A DNA stretch of 64,000 nucleotides from Volutella citrinella (lineage: Eukaryota; Ascomycota; Sordariomycetes; Hypocreales; Nectriaceae): contig JAWZSP010000002.1 in NCBI GenBank assembly GCA_034401135.1, positions 5,208,001-5,272,000 on the forward strand, given 5' to 3'. A program made the position numbers and the translations under genes. The number at the start of each line of letters is the position of its first letter. Positions within the stretch are counted from its first letter, which is position 1. The notes below the pieces were generated by a model. That model saw only the letters and a list, made by a program, of their open reading frames with translations, had not been told where the DNA came from and did not search any database. This document shows positions 43,155 to 53,397 of this stretch, in pieces.

Positions 43155-45188
43155 ATGGAAGGCCTGGAAAATAGACAGATGTGCCTTATGCGCCGTGCGC
43201 GTAATACGGCCAGATGTAAGACGGACCAGCTGACCAACATCATCCACGGCGGCGACGACCAAGTCTGTCTCAAGCGGGCGGCATGGGCTCGAGTAGAAGA
43301 TGCACTCGGAACCAGCGACACATCCAGGCTGCCGACGCAGTACGCGCACACAAGTCGGGAGGATCTCTACTTGGAAGGTCTCGTCTCGGGCAAAGCTGCG
43401 TGGGACGATATGATAAAGTACAACCACAACCTCTTCGACACCCTCACGCCTCGGTACCAGCTGTCCAACGCAAGTCCGTTTGGGCTGACAGGGATCCTCA
43501 TCAAGCCGACGCTCAAGCAGATGGCGACGCCCGAGCAGCAGCGGAAATGGCTGGATCCGACAAACCAAGGCCGCATCAACTGGGCATTCGTCCAGACCGA
43601 GCTGGGACACGGCACCTTTGTACGCGGCATCGAGACGACGGCGACGTTCGACGGCGACTCGGACAGCTTCATCATCGACTCCCCAACGCTGACGTCGACC
43701 AAGTTCCTGCCCGGGTCACTAGCCTTCTCCTCGACGCACATTGTACTGATGGCCGCACTTATCATTGCCGGCAGAGATCACGGCCTGCATGGTTTTGTAG
43801 TGGAGATTCGCCATCCAGACGGTCGAGTCGTGGACGGCATTGAGCTGGGAGACGTTGGCCCCATGGCGGCATACAATCAAAACGACAACGGCTACGCCAT
43901 CTTCCGCAAGGTGAGGATACCACGCGGCAACATGTTGATGGCGCACGCCAGCGTCTCCCGTCAAGGTGAATACATCAAGGTCGAGACCAGCCACGAGAAG
44001 AGCTCCTACGCAAGCATGCTGTACGGGCGTGTGGGTGTGATCCGCGCGGCAATGTTCCAACTGGCCCAGGCCACGACCATCGCGGTCCGATACTCGACTG
44101 TGCGCTGCCAGGGCTACCTAGCCTTCTCGGATGAGGCAGCAATGCCCGAGGAGGTGCCTTTGATGCGCTTCAAGTCTCAGCACCAGCGCCTGCTCACCTC
44201 CCTCGCCAACGCCTACGCCATGGTCTTTGCCTCGCGACATTGCGAAGCCATACACGCCGACTTGGAGCGACGAGCCAGAGTGGGCGATCATAGTACCATG
44301 GCCGGCACCCACGCCCTGCTCGCCGGAATGAAGGCCTGGACTACGGCCATTGCGTTTGAGGGCGTGTCTGATATGCGCAGGGCCTGCGGCGGTCACGGAT
44401 GTCTCGCGATATCCGCCCTGCCTGACATTGTCAACTCTGTCGACGCTCTGTGCACGCTCGAGGGTGACAACGTCGTCATGCTACTGCAGACGGCGCGGTA
44501 TCTGATCAAAGTCGCGGCAAATCCGCCAATGCCACTGTCAGAGGATTTGAAATACTTGGACCCTGCAAACTTGCGGGATATGGCCGATGGAGCAACTCTG
44601 CGCCACCCTGCCTCCTCCTCTATCGACTATCAGACTCTCTTTGCCCGGCACTCCGCCGCGCTGCTCTCCAAGGGGCACTCCTCTCTCCTCAGCTCAACCT
44701 CAGCATCAGCATCAGCATCGAAATCCGGCTCCTGGAATCGATATACGCCCCTGCTTCTTACCATCGCTCGCGCTCACATTCTGTACACCATCCTCCGCCA
44801 CTTCCACGCCGCCGCCTCCGCCGTCTCCGACCAAAGTACCCGCGAGATCCTGACGCAACTTTACCACCTCTTCGCACTAACCCACCTCTCCTCGAATGCC
44901 TCAACATTCCTCGAGCACAACATCATCCATCCCGAGGATCTGGATAGTATTCAGACGCGAAAGGATGAGTTGCTGGACAGTCTTGTCCCGGAAGCCATTG
45001 CGCTAGTAGATGCCTGGGATTTCAGTGATGCCAGCCTAGCGAGTGCCATTGGGATGTGGGACGGGAATGCCTATGGGCGGTTGATAGGGTGGGTAAGGCA
45101 GTTGGGGACGAATGTTAATAATATAGACAAAGACCAGAGCCGGCGGAGGATCCTAAGGGCGAGTACAAGTATAACTGCAAAGTTATAA
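43155..45188 (+). CDS. Peroxisomal acyl-CoA oxidase
   Basis: Single-exon flavoprotein of 677 residues, the family's usual length. It would oxidise an acyl-CoA to the trans-2-enoyl-CoA, passing electrons to oxygen. Blocks: NWAFVQTELGHGTFVRGIET (FAD-binding), LHGFVVEIRHPDGR, RRACGGHGCLAIS, and the catalytic Glu in LCTLEGDNVVMLLQTARYL near residue 440. The C-terminus is AKL, a recognised variant of the peroxisomal targeting signal SKL. A short serine/alanine repeat (SSTSASASASKSGS) lies near residue 520. The short N-terminus lacks part of the helical domain of yeast Pox1. It marks the right-hand edge of the catabolic neighbourhood and adds a peroxisomal oxidation step. Confidence 0.88.
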   Translation: MEGLENRQMCLMRRARNTARCKTDQLTNIIHGGDDQVCLKRAAWARVEDALGTSDTSRLPTQYAHTSREDLYLEGLVSGKAAWDDMIKYNHNLFDTLTPRYQLSNASPFGLTGILIKPTLKQMATPEQQRKWLDPTNQGRINWAFVQTELGHGTFVRGIETTATFDGDSDSFIIDSPTLTSTKFLPGSLAFSSTHIVLMAALIIAGRDHGLHGFVVEIRHPDGRVVDGIELGDVGPMAAYNQNDNGYAIFRKVRIPRGNMLMAHASVSRQGEYIKVETSHEKSSYASMLYGRVGVIRAAMFQLAQATTIAVRYSTVRCQGYLAFSDEAAMPEEVPLMRFKSQHQRLLTSLANAYAMVFASRHCEAIHADLERRARVGDHSTMAGTHALLAGMKAWTTAIAFEGVSDMRRACGGHGCLAISALPDIVNSVDALCTLEGDNVVMLLQTARYLIKVAANPPMPLSEDLKYLDPANLRDMADGATLRHPASSSIDYQTLFARHSAALLSKGHSSLLSSTSASASASKSGSWNRYTPLLLTIARAHILYTILRHFHAAASAVSDQSTREILTQLYHLFALTHLSSNASTFLEHNIIHPEDLDSIQTRKDELLDSLVPEAIALVDAWDFSDASLASAIGMWDGNAYGRLIGWVRQLGTNVNNIDKDQSRRRILRASTSITAKL

Positions 45189-45394
45189 AGGACTGAGAAA
45201 ATTAAAGAATTTGTAATTAAGAGTGAGGCTAATATTACTTATCAACCATCACTCATTCTGCTTCTTCAAAGGGCCGAAATCACAAGTTCACTATTCGTCT
45301 TTTGAGACTCACTACTTTGATACTCACTGACACGACTGGGTTTATAATTATATAACTTATTATATATAGTTGGATGTAAAGATCCCCTATACTT

Positions 45395-46761
45395 TTAGAC
45401 ATCTGCTTGGATGATATCAAAAGTAGAAAATCGTCTTGCAGGGACCTTGCTTTCAAAAAGAATGTCCAGATCCGCTACTGTCCGATTAGTCTCTGGAACG
45501 AAGAAGTATGTCCAGACGACGTAGAGGATACTGAAGCTACCATAGATGAAGCCAGTATATCCCTGTAGGTGAGCGGCGTCTGGGTTGATGAGATATGTCA
45601 CGACAATATTGTTGATAATGACAAAGGTAAATTGACCAGCCGTTGCGAGAGCGATCATCTTTGCCCTCAAGACCGAGCTGGGCACCTCGCTCATGATGAC
45701 AGTAGATAACGGACAGAGCAACCCGCCGTAGAAAATATTCCACACCAGCATCAAGCCTCCCTGGGCCCAAGCGGCTGTTGTCTTCTCGTAATAGCCTGGA
45801 GCAATTTGAGCAAGACCAACGGCCATGAGCACGGCCGCACCCGCAGTCTGGCCCCCGAGGTACAGAATGCGACGTCCGTATGCCGGAATAACGACGAGGC
45901 TGATGATGGAACCGAAAAGCGCGGCACAGTAAATTCCAACCGACATAGTGAAGGCTGCAGGGCCTAGACCGGCAACTGTGTAGTTGAGCAGGAGTTAGTG
46001 ACGTGGACAGAAGCGAGTAACAGCTGAGGACATCATACTCGAGAGGAATAGGGGGCTACTGCCAATGAAACAGCTACCAGCATTGACAATGACGCTGTAC
46101 GTGCCGACGGAGATAATAGTTCGACGTAGGTTTGTGCCCTTGAAGCAATCTCCGTATCTCGATGAGGTATTTAAATCCCTCTCGGTTCGATCGACGTCGG
46201 CAATTTGTTCCAAGGTGGGGACCACGTCGAACCCCTTGACAGCAAGCCTTGTGAGGGAAGCTTTAGCCTCTTGAGCTTTGCCATTTCTTACCAACCACCA
46301 GGGACTAAGATACGATTAGTCCTCTCGATTTCCTTTTTTGTTAACCCCTTAGGAAAGGAGATGGATTACCTCTCTGGTGCAAAAAAGGCCAAACGAATGG
46401 TCAGGGCGGGCCAAAGCCATTGATCAACGTAGCCACCAAGGTAGGACCAGCGATCCGTCCTACTGTTGAGGCCCGCAGCCACAGCAGTCCCGAGAAGCTG
46501 CCCAACAATGATTGCCAGGCTGGAAAAAGTATTGACAAAGCCGCAAAGGGCCGTGGTATCTTGCAACCTCAAATCTGGATGAACAACGCAGGTCCAGATG
46601 ATGACTGTATTGCAAGTTATACCAAGGTGAATCAGGTTAGGCTTCGGGAGACTTCTATCAAATACGACCCGAGGCGAACTTTCCAGGAGCTCTGTGTTGG
46701 AGGATATAAGATTGGCAAATAACTGATAGTTTATAATATAAACTGAGAGCTCTCTGAGCAT
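45395..46761 (-). pseudogene. 5'-truncated MFS alpha-glucoside-type permease
   Basis: The C-terminal two thirds of a sugar permease of the fungal maltose/alpha-glucoside group. After helices around SLAIIVGQLLGTAVAAGL and WLWPALTI, introns join to the central PE-SPWWLVRNGKAQEA motif, then YSVIVNAGSCF, GSIISLVVIPAYGRRILYLG and PETNRTVADLDILFESKVP. The first four or five transmembrane segments expected in a complete protein are missing; the sequence upstream of about 46500 no longer resembles a permease. The coding part that remains is mostly open, so the truncation may be fairly recent, or a 5' exon is beyond my recognition. Confidence 0.6.
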
Positions 46762-47012
46762 AGCGTCTGCGGATTCTGCGCGACGGCAAGGTTCACAGTA
46801 AGGGGTTTATCTAGAGGACGGCCACAAGTGGCGCCCTTCGGCATCTCCTCTCGACCTCTTGTCCCCAAAAAGAGGGAGGGGACCAATTTTATTCAGTACG
46901 TGCCATAAGATTGCCTGAAAGGTTGCCTGTTAAGCCACTATACGTTTGTCTATATTGAAATGTCAAATCAAATTATTCCTTAGTCAACTTAATTGATCCA
47001 CGTGTTTCAGCT
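46762..47012. other. Short intergenic region
   Basis: About 250 bp between the truncated permease and the 2EXR-like gene; no gene recognised. Confidence 0.4.
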
Positions 47013-48175
47013 CTATTCAAAAGACCATTGACGCATACTCATCCATTTCAAACTCCCATCAATCGCATATTCCCTTTCCCATGCCTCCTTTTCGGCCATT
47101 GTCTTGTCAGCAAGGGACGGATGGTCATAGCACTCAGGAAAGTCTGTTATATCCTCAATTAAAGCGCCCCGGATTTTGAGTTCCCGGGCACTGCGTAGTC
47201 TCTGTCGCAGCAGGCGGCGGACAGGAAACGGCATGACAACTGCGGTAGAGGCAGCAGTTGAATCTTCCGCTATCATATAATGACGATTTGGGTTCTCTAG
47301 TCTCGGATGGAGCTTGGGCAGGTTGAAACGCAAGTCCAGCCCAGGGTTTCCAGCCAATTGTTCGAACTGCGACAGAACGGCACGCTCGTTGACGGCAGAC
47401 CAAAATTTGGCACCTTTATGGTCGAGCCAAATCGAAAGAATCCTAAGTTTCTCGAGCCCCTTGATTCGGGAAGCCACCCCGGGCCAGATTCTGAGAGCGT
47501 CTGTAGAACCCAAAGCAGTAGTGTTGTCATGTGAGCGATCGATTGCTTTGAAAAAGGAAAAGGGCAGCCTGAGTGTGATGTTCAGATGGGAGATGTTTGG
47601 CAGAAGTGATTGTCTTATACTGAAAGACAGAGCTGAACGGAATACCGAGGAACCGGCTGTTTCGAGGAATGCATCGAGAGTAGGTATACCACTGACGGTG
47701 AAGGACAGGGTCTCGGCCATCAGTTCTGCGAACTCGAGATGGCTGAACTTGATGTCAGTAGTCATCCTTTGATGCTCGCAAACCAGGGCACAGTCGCAAT
47801 GACTTACATCCTTTTGCAGACGCCCAGAATCATGTGTCCATGTCTCCATGGGGATTCGCCCTCTGCGGCATTTTCCTTGCTCTTTAGAAAGGTCTCCTCA
47901 CACTGCCAATGTGGCCCCCAAGAGGACCGCAGGCGCCGCTCCAATACGGTGTCCTTGAAAATATCTTCTATCGAGCTTCTTTCCATGCCAGCACATTCAG
48001 GTTCCAAATCAGGATCGCAACAAGGAGCGAGGCGATATTCGTCTGGGGTGACATACACCATATGTAAACCAGAAGGGTGGAGGAGGTGAGAGTAGATGGC
48101 CTGACGAACCTCAATTGGAATGCGAAACAGCCAGCTGGTAGATTGAGTATCGGGAGACCGCATTTTGAAATGCAA
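47013..48175 (-). CDS. 2EXR/DUF7730-like hypothetical protein
   Basis: Two exons (about 47812-48175 and 47013-47768) encode about 370 residues. The N-terminus WLFRIPIEVRQAIYSHLLHP carries the L-P-x-E-[IV]-R-x-x-I-[YW] pattern of a large family of fungal proteins of unknown function with an F-box-like helix start. The middle contains ISHLNITLRLPF and LEKLRILSIWLDHKG, which look like the strands of a scaffold, and the C-terminus is acidic to aromatic (WEREYAIDGSLKWMSMRQWSFE). The intron is supported by GTAAGT and AAAG ends and keeps the frame. Role unknown; such genes are often numerous in accessory regions. Start could also be 48163. Confidence 0.65.
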
Positions 48176-48619
48176 TGAATTCTGTGCGATGCGACGGAGT
48201 TGGGCAAACGCTTGCCGAAGAAAAGACTTGATGGGAACTTGGGAGAGCAGGATGATATCTGCGGCGGGGTGGGATGGGATGGGCTACCGCAGCATTAAGT
48301 ACCTAAATGTGCGGGGGCGTTGTGACTGGTTTGGCCCATCAGCCCATGTCATACTATTTCGATCAGCATGCATGCATGTTGTGTTGGTTGGTTGGTTTCC
48401 GCCCCCAACTCAACACAAACAACCAACGCACAGGCTCTGCTCTGACAGGGATGTAATCCATTGCATTTCTACTGGACTAACAAAATTCATCGGTCGGTCG
48501 CGCCAACGCACGCACAGGCTCTGGTCTGGCAAGGGGCTCCCCGTTGCATTCGCGTCTTACCCCCGCCCCCCTCCCATTGAACGAACCGACTTTGGGACGG
48601 TGAATTCAGTTGCCCCTCT
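48176..48619. other. Intergenic region with short repeats
   Basis: About 440 bp. A phrase of about 20 bases around CCAACGCACAGGCTCTGCTCTG recurs in similar form near 48420 and 48508, making a loose direct repeat about 85 bp apart. No gene recognised. Confidence 0.35.
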
Positions 48620-50040
48620 CTACATCTTTTCAATCAAGCCCTCGCGATCAACATAGTAACCTAGCTTCCACAGGTTCATAGCAACAGCCACCGCGGTGAC
48701 GGAATCCGAATTGTTCCCATCCTGTATAGCCAGAATAGCGTCCCAACCATAGCAATTGCCTTTGTTCAACGGGCTGTCCGTTGCCAAGCCACCAAGTGTA
48801 GTGTGGGTCAACTGTTTTTCTGATTAGTCCCATTGCTAAATGAAAACACCAGGGTTAACACTAGGATTTCCTTCTGCCTTACCTCGTGCAATATAGTCCC
48901 TGGCAGATTTTCCAAGAACGCGTCAACAGGTTTTTTTCCTTTCGCCTCTAGTTGGTCAATAAAATCCTTTTCCCGGACGCTTGCAATCAGAGTGTCGTCT
49001 AATCGAGGGAACCCTGCCTTTGCTTGCGTCCTGAGGAACCAGGGACAAAAGTTCATGGTGTTTGGATACTTGAGACGTCCCTGGTGATAATCGACAAGTC
49101 GCGGTGGCAAGCTTTGTGCTGGGTTTTTCGCCCACGATTTTAAATCTGACTTGTACTTCTTAGCCTGCAAGATCCCAGAATCCGCCGTAAATGCCAATGT
49201 CGGTGGAAAACCTGACTCTGAACCATCAGAACTGGACCTTGAGTCATCAGTACTCCACCCTGAATCCTCAGGGCTGGAATCCGAATCTTCAGAGCTGGAA
49301 TCTGGATCTTCAGGGCTGGAATTTGGATCTTCAGAGCCGGGCTCTGAGCCGTCAGCACTGGAGCCTGAATTTTCAGAGCTGGAATCTGGATCTGGTGAAT
49401 TCTGACATCGGTTGGCCACATGCCAGTCTTGCCGCGTAATTTTGATACCGGCAACGTTATTACCAAAATAAGATTGCATGCCACCTTTACTGTTTTTTTG
49501 TTGTAATCGGTAGATGTTTGAGATATCACAGAAAAACCGCTGTAACTATTAGCCGCAGAATCGTTACAATCAGAATACTACTTACAACATCTGTGTTTGC
49601 TGTAACAGCTTGGGGACTCTTCTCATAACTCTTCACGCCGCTGAGATAATCTGCTCGTTGTAAGACCAGCGTTAGCATGTCGGTGGTAGTCATCAAGTCT
49701 GCTGCCCACATAAGAGAGGTATCTGTTACCTTTTACCATCTGCAGCTTCTGCAGAAGAAGCGCCCCTTTGCCAAGAATATACTCGACCATCTCCTGAACC
49801 CTTGCATCCCCATAGTTGTTGGTCAAAACATCATGTGCGGTCTCTGCCATTCTCACAGCGTCCGAAACCGCTCCCTTGATGGCTTCGTCATATTCAGCTG
49901 GTACGGACAGGATAAATTAGCATAGTGCAGCTCCACGCGTGCGTATTGTGCCTACCACAAGCAGGTTCGACTTGCCACTTCTGGCCAAGACATGCCCCAA
50001 AGACAGAGAGAAGAACATAAGTGCGAGGTCTCATTTTCAT
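48620..50040 (-). CDS. Secreted zincin metalloprotease with an acidic repeat
   Basis: Multi-exon gene starting at 50040 with a signal peptide, MKMRPRTYVLLSVFGACLG. Next come AVRMAETAHDVLTNNYG and VEYILGKGALLLQKLQM, a domain with a tandem acidic insert (about 49200-49400), and the conserved AKNPAQSLPPRLVDYH and PNTMNFCPWFL. The zinc site is split by an intron near 48810-48885: an exon ends in TILHE and the next starts LTHTTLGG, together the HExxH motif of zincins; NKGNCYGWDAILAI follows as in deuterolysin-like/lysine-specific metallo-endopeptidases. It would cleave proteins outside the cell. One splice phase, near 49480-49620, could not be reconciled, so either a junction was missed or the gene is damaged there. 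Confidence 0.65.
49200..49400 (-). repeat. Coding tandem repeat, acidic Ser-rich insert
   Basis: About nine imperfect units of 21 or 24 bp encode variations of EDSDSSP in the metalloprotease, for example SSPEDPDSSSEDSDSS. The repeat is in frame and keeps coding acidic residues and serines, so it probably forms a flexible, possibly phosphorylated or glycosylated linker. Confidence 0.75.
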
Positions 50041-50858
50041 GAAGGCGCAAAGCAGAACCGCAGTAGGCTTGAGAATGATGTGAAAAGAAGTGCTATTGGA
50101 ATGAGCTGTGTCTAGTGTCTATTGCTATTAAGTTGGATTAGCAGGGACTTAACTGTAAATTGAAACTCCAAATACTCAATTGATCTCGGCCGATGAGTAG
50201 AGTGCACAACAAGGCATCTCACGTACTAAGGGGTACCTCCAAATGTCCCAGCGCCCCAGTACGGCAAGGCAGCAGCTTCGATCCTTTGCTTCAGCATTCT
50301 GCAGGATCATGCGCCTGCATGCTCTGCGCCATTGGGGTCTAGGTGTTGGTTACATTGCGAGTCTCCCTGGAAGCTAACGCGGGAATACAAGGATGAATTG
50401 CAGATGCCACCGTGTGCTGGAGCAAGGTGTGACTAGCCCGCCTCACGAGGCCGTTTAATGCAGGGCGCTTCGACAAGGCAACCATCACTGAAACGTAAAG
50501 CTGCAGGGCTTGGCGCTGGCTAACTAATAGTTGTGTCGGTTTTGTGCCGACTAACAGCGCCGCCCCCAAAGGGAACAGCCAGGCGCTTCCCTATGCGAAC
50601 GACCAACACGAAACAAACATGATCCTTCTCCTAGTTCATCAGACCATGTTGGTCGATGATACATTGGTAGAGGGACTTCTGCGTACCAATGTGTCTATTC
50701 TTGGCCTCAGTTGGTCAGCGGGTTGGCATATACAGGCCATGAGTAAATGGCGCATTCAACAACCAACACCAGGAAATATTCTGATTGGAAAGTAACCTTT
50801 ACGATGTGGCATCTTGTGGGATGAAGGATCATCAGGCCCCGTAGGGTCCAGTAATGGG
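50041..50858. other. Intergenic region, no gene recognised
   Basis: About 820 bp between the metalloprotease start and a minisatellite. Short frames only; none has protein-like features. Confidence 0.4.
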
Positions 50859-51074
50859 ACAAGCACTATTCATTGGCCATTTGACCGTATGGATGGAATC
50901 ATGACACACGGCAGCAAACAACAGCTGAGGACAAGCACTATTCATTGGCTAATTGACTGCATGAGAGGAATCATGAGATATGGCAGCAAACAACCACCGA
51001 GGACAATCATTATCCATTGGCTACTTGACTGCAGGAGTGAAATCATGAGACACGGCATCAAACCACCACCGACC
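50859..51074. repeat. Minisatellite, three tandem copies of 72 bp
   Basis: Units start at 50859 (ACAAGCACTATTCATTGG), 50931 (same 18 bases) and 51003 (ACAATCATTATCCATTGG). Unit length is exactly 72 bp, i.e. 24 codons, so one frame stays open through all copies with units starting TSTIHW, TSTIHW and TIIIHW. The frame has no ATG and no secretion signal, so coding is doubtful. Confidence 0.85.
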
Positions 51075-51336
51075 CAACATGTGTTCTTAGGAATCCACGC
51101 AGTAAATGATATCGTAGGCTAATTGAATCAACTTACTTGTGAACATTTGTCAGCGATGTCAGTAAATACTCGCCAAAGAGTAGTGGTTCACCGACATAAA
51201 TAGCTTTCAATATATCCTTCCCATACATGGCCAGATTCCATCCTCCACACTGCCCCGTCTCAGACATCATTTCTTCGAAAGCCCTATCAATCTCCCCTCT
51301 TTATTTCCTCAGACCTTTTTGTGTTGCTATTTCGCA

Positions 51337-53350
51337 ATGAAGTGGAAAGTCTCTCTAGCACTTACCGGCGGCTTTGCTTGGCTGGGCTCTACAGCGGTGT
51401 TGGACTTGGGAGAGTTGAAACAATACGATTCTCGGCTGGTTAGTGATATTTTCATCCCCTTGGCATCATCAACGCAAACTAAAAACTCAATAGGATGGTC
51501 TCCCTGGCGATATTCAAGCCGACAGCGTCTGGATTTCCTCCGCCGACGATGGCTACAACGTCGCTCTTGGTGCGGACATCCAGTCGAAAGTCCAAGGAGT
51601 GCTTGAAGGCTGCGGCAACGTTGACAACAAATGTTATCAGGATTTGAATGCTGTGATACGGTCAGCAGTCCCTCAAATTGACAACATGTTGGATCGTCGC
51701 GGCTTCCTGGCTCTTCTTTCCAAGACTTTCAAAGGAGTCGGGGATTTCGCAATGTTGTGTACTTCGTATCTTATTGCAAGGCTAAAAACTGAGCAATATC
51801 GTGGCCATGAAATCAAATTTTGGCTGGCGAAGAACCCAGCAAATATCAAGGGCGGAAAAGGAGACGATGCAGAAGTCACCGTCTCAGCAGAGGGTGCTGT
51901 TGTCGCCACCATCACACGCACGTCGCAACCGATTAGCCTTCACGGGTAAGTCATCATTTAGTGCCCTCCACTGGACATCATCTGACCTTGTGTAGCTCGG
52001 CGACCCCATCAGTGACTGCTGTGGCCAGCCCGACCAACGGGTTTGAAACTGGCGATCTCGTTGTCATTCTTGATAAGGATCTGGCTGATCGCATTAACGA
52101 AAGAATGCGTAGGTCCCTCGACTGTAAAGATGGCATTGACTTCGACAACAGTAATCCGACCAAAGGGAACATCAAAAAACGCAGCAGGGGCACGCTTGGG
52201 CAGGCCTTGTGTGGTGTTGAAGCTGTTGTCGCTGGAGCGGTCCCAAATGGGCCATTCAACGACCTCTTGGCGCTTGGCCCGGACACGCTGCCTTTTGGTT
52301 TCAACGACGGTGTTCGTGGCTTGAACGAAGTCGCAAAGATCGCTAGGGAGTTCACCTTGGCATGCCTGCGCCTACCTATGTCGGAGATTGACCAAGCAAC
52401 AGGCGAGCGCCTTGCTGACTTTGTGCTGGCATTGGGCCTAATAGTAGCCGTGAACAACAATGTGCTTGGCGGTAGCAACCGTATCGAGGCATCCATGGTT
52501 ACGACCAGCCCTTCTCCAACAGCAACTGCATGCCCTGATCCAGCTGTCAAGACTGTATGTCGAGCGTGGGCATCTATATGAAGAAGCAAGCTAACAGATG
52601 TGACAAAACCAGCTGGTGTGCGGCGCAATAGGCCAAGATTGTGATGTGGCACCGCCAAGGCCAGGTGAATCCGATCCTACCTGCAAGGATGTAAGTTCAC
52701 GAATAATATCCTGTTCAATTGTCTGTGGCTAACCGACACATGTGTGCCAGGGAGAGTATAAGGGCTGCCCATGCAGAATCCCAGGACTCGTCTTCTTCAA
52801 CAAAGTCTCGGCTAAGAGACTGGAGGGCATGCTGCTCTCCTTGAAGCTTCGAAGTGATAAGCAGCGTGCTAAAGCGCCGGAATGTCCCATCGATGTGTCT
52901 CCGATTCCCAAATCAGTATTCAAGTCTAATAGCAACAACATTTTCAGCCACTTCTGCCTGAGTTGGGACAAGACCAAGGCATACAAGATGACGACTGATT
53001 CCAAGGGTAAAAACACGCAGCCGGAACCGCACTTTCGGCGAAAACGCACTCCCCCTGCCAGTCCAGGAACCTACAAGGACTGGAACTTTGACTTGAGCTT
53101 TGAGCCATCTGAGAGAGGTGGACAATGTGCATTCGATTGTAACAATGCGTATGAGGAGATGGCGAAAGCATGTGCCTCAAACTCTGGTAAGTCACATTGC
53201 ACACAGCCGCTTTTTAGTACCGGTATGCTGATGAAATCCTACAAAATAGGTGGAGTTTATATGTACAACACGGGAAAAGTCGATGTAGGCTGTGGTACCT
53301 TCAGCTACAAAATCCACAAGACGACGACAGAACTAAAAGCCTTTGAATAA
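51337..53350 (+). pseudogene. Secreted Cys-rich protein of unknown function, 3' end broken
   Basis: Six exons fit perfectly: 51337-51438, 51494-51945, 51996-52554, 52613-52690, 52751-53186 and 53250-53350, all with GT-AG introns and matching phases. The protein begins with a signal peptide (MKWKVSLALTGGFAWLGSTA). It has a helical region (LDRRGFLALLSKTFKGVG), Cys motifs (LVCGAIGQDCDV, GEYKGCPCRIPG) and a cysteine-rich end (CAFDCNNAYEEMAKACASNSG, VDVGCGTFSYKI). I do not recognise the family. The TAA at 53348-53350 is probably not the original end: the same frame runs on for 16 codons to a transposon insertion and continues on its other side (see 54283). CAA to TAA is a C-to-T change. So the last domain is lost. 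Confidence 0.7.
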
Positions 53351-53397
53351 TTCTGCTACCCCCACGAGAAACTGCCAGGCAATGGCGTTGAAGAGGA

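Noticed and set aside
50814..51122. Open frame across the 72-bp minisatellite as a repeat-peptide gene
   Set aside because: No ATG, no signal peptide and no dibasic processing sites; frame persistence follows from the unit being 72 bp.
51978..52658. 226-codon minus-strand frame opposite the secreted-protein gene
   Set aside because: Opposite strand has six exons with consistent splice phases; the antisense frame is incidental.
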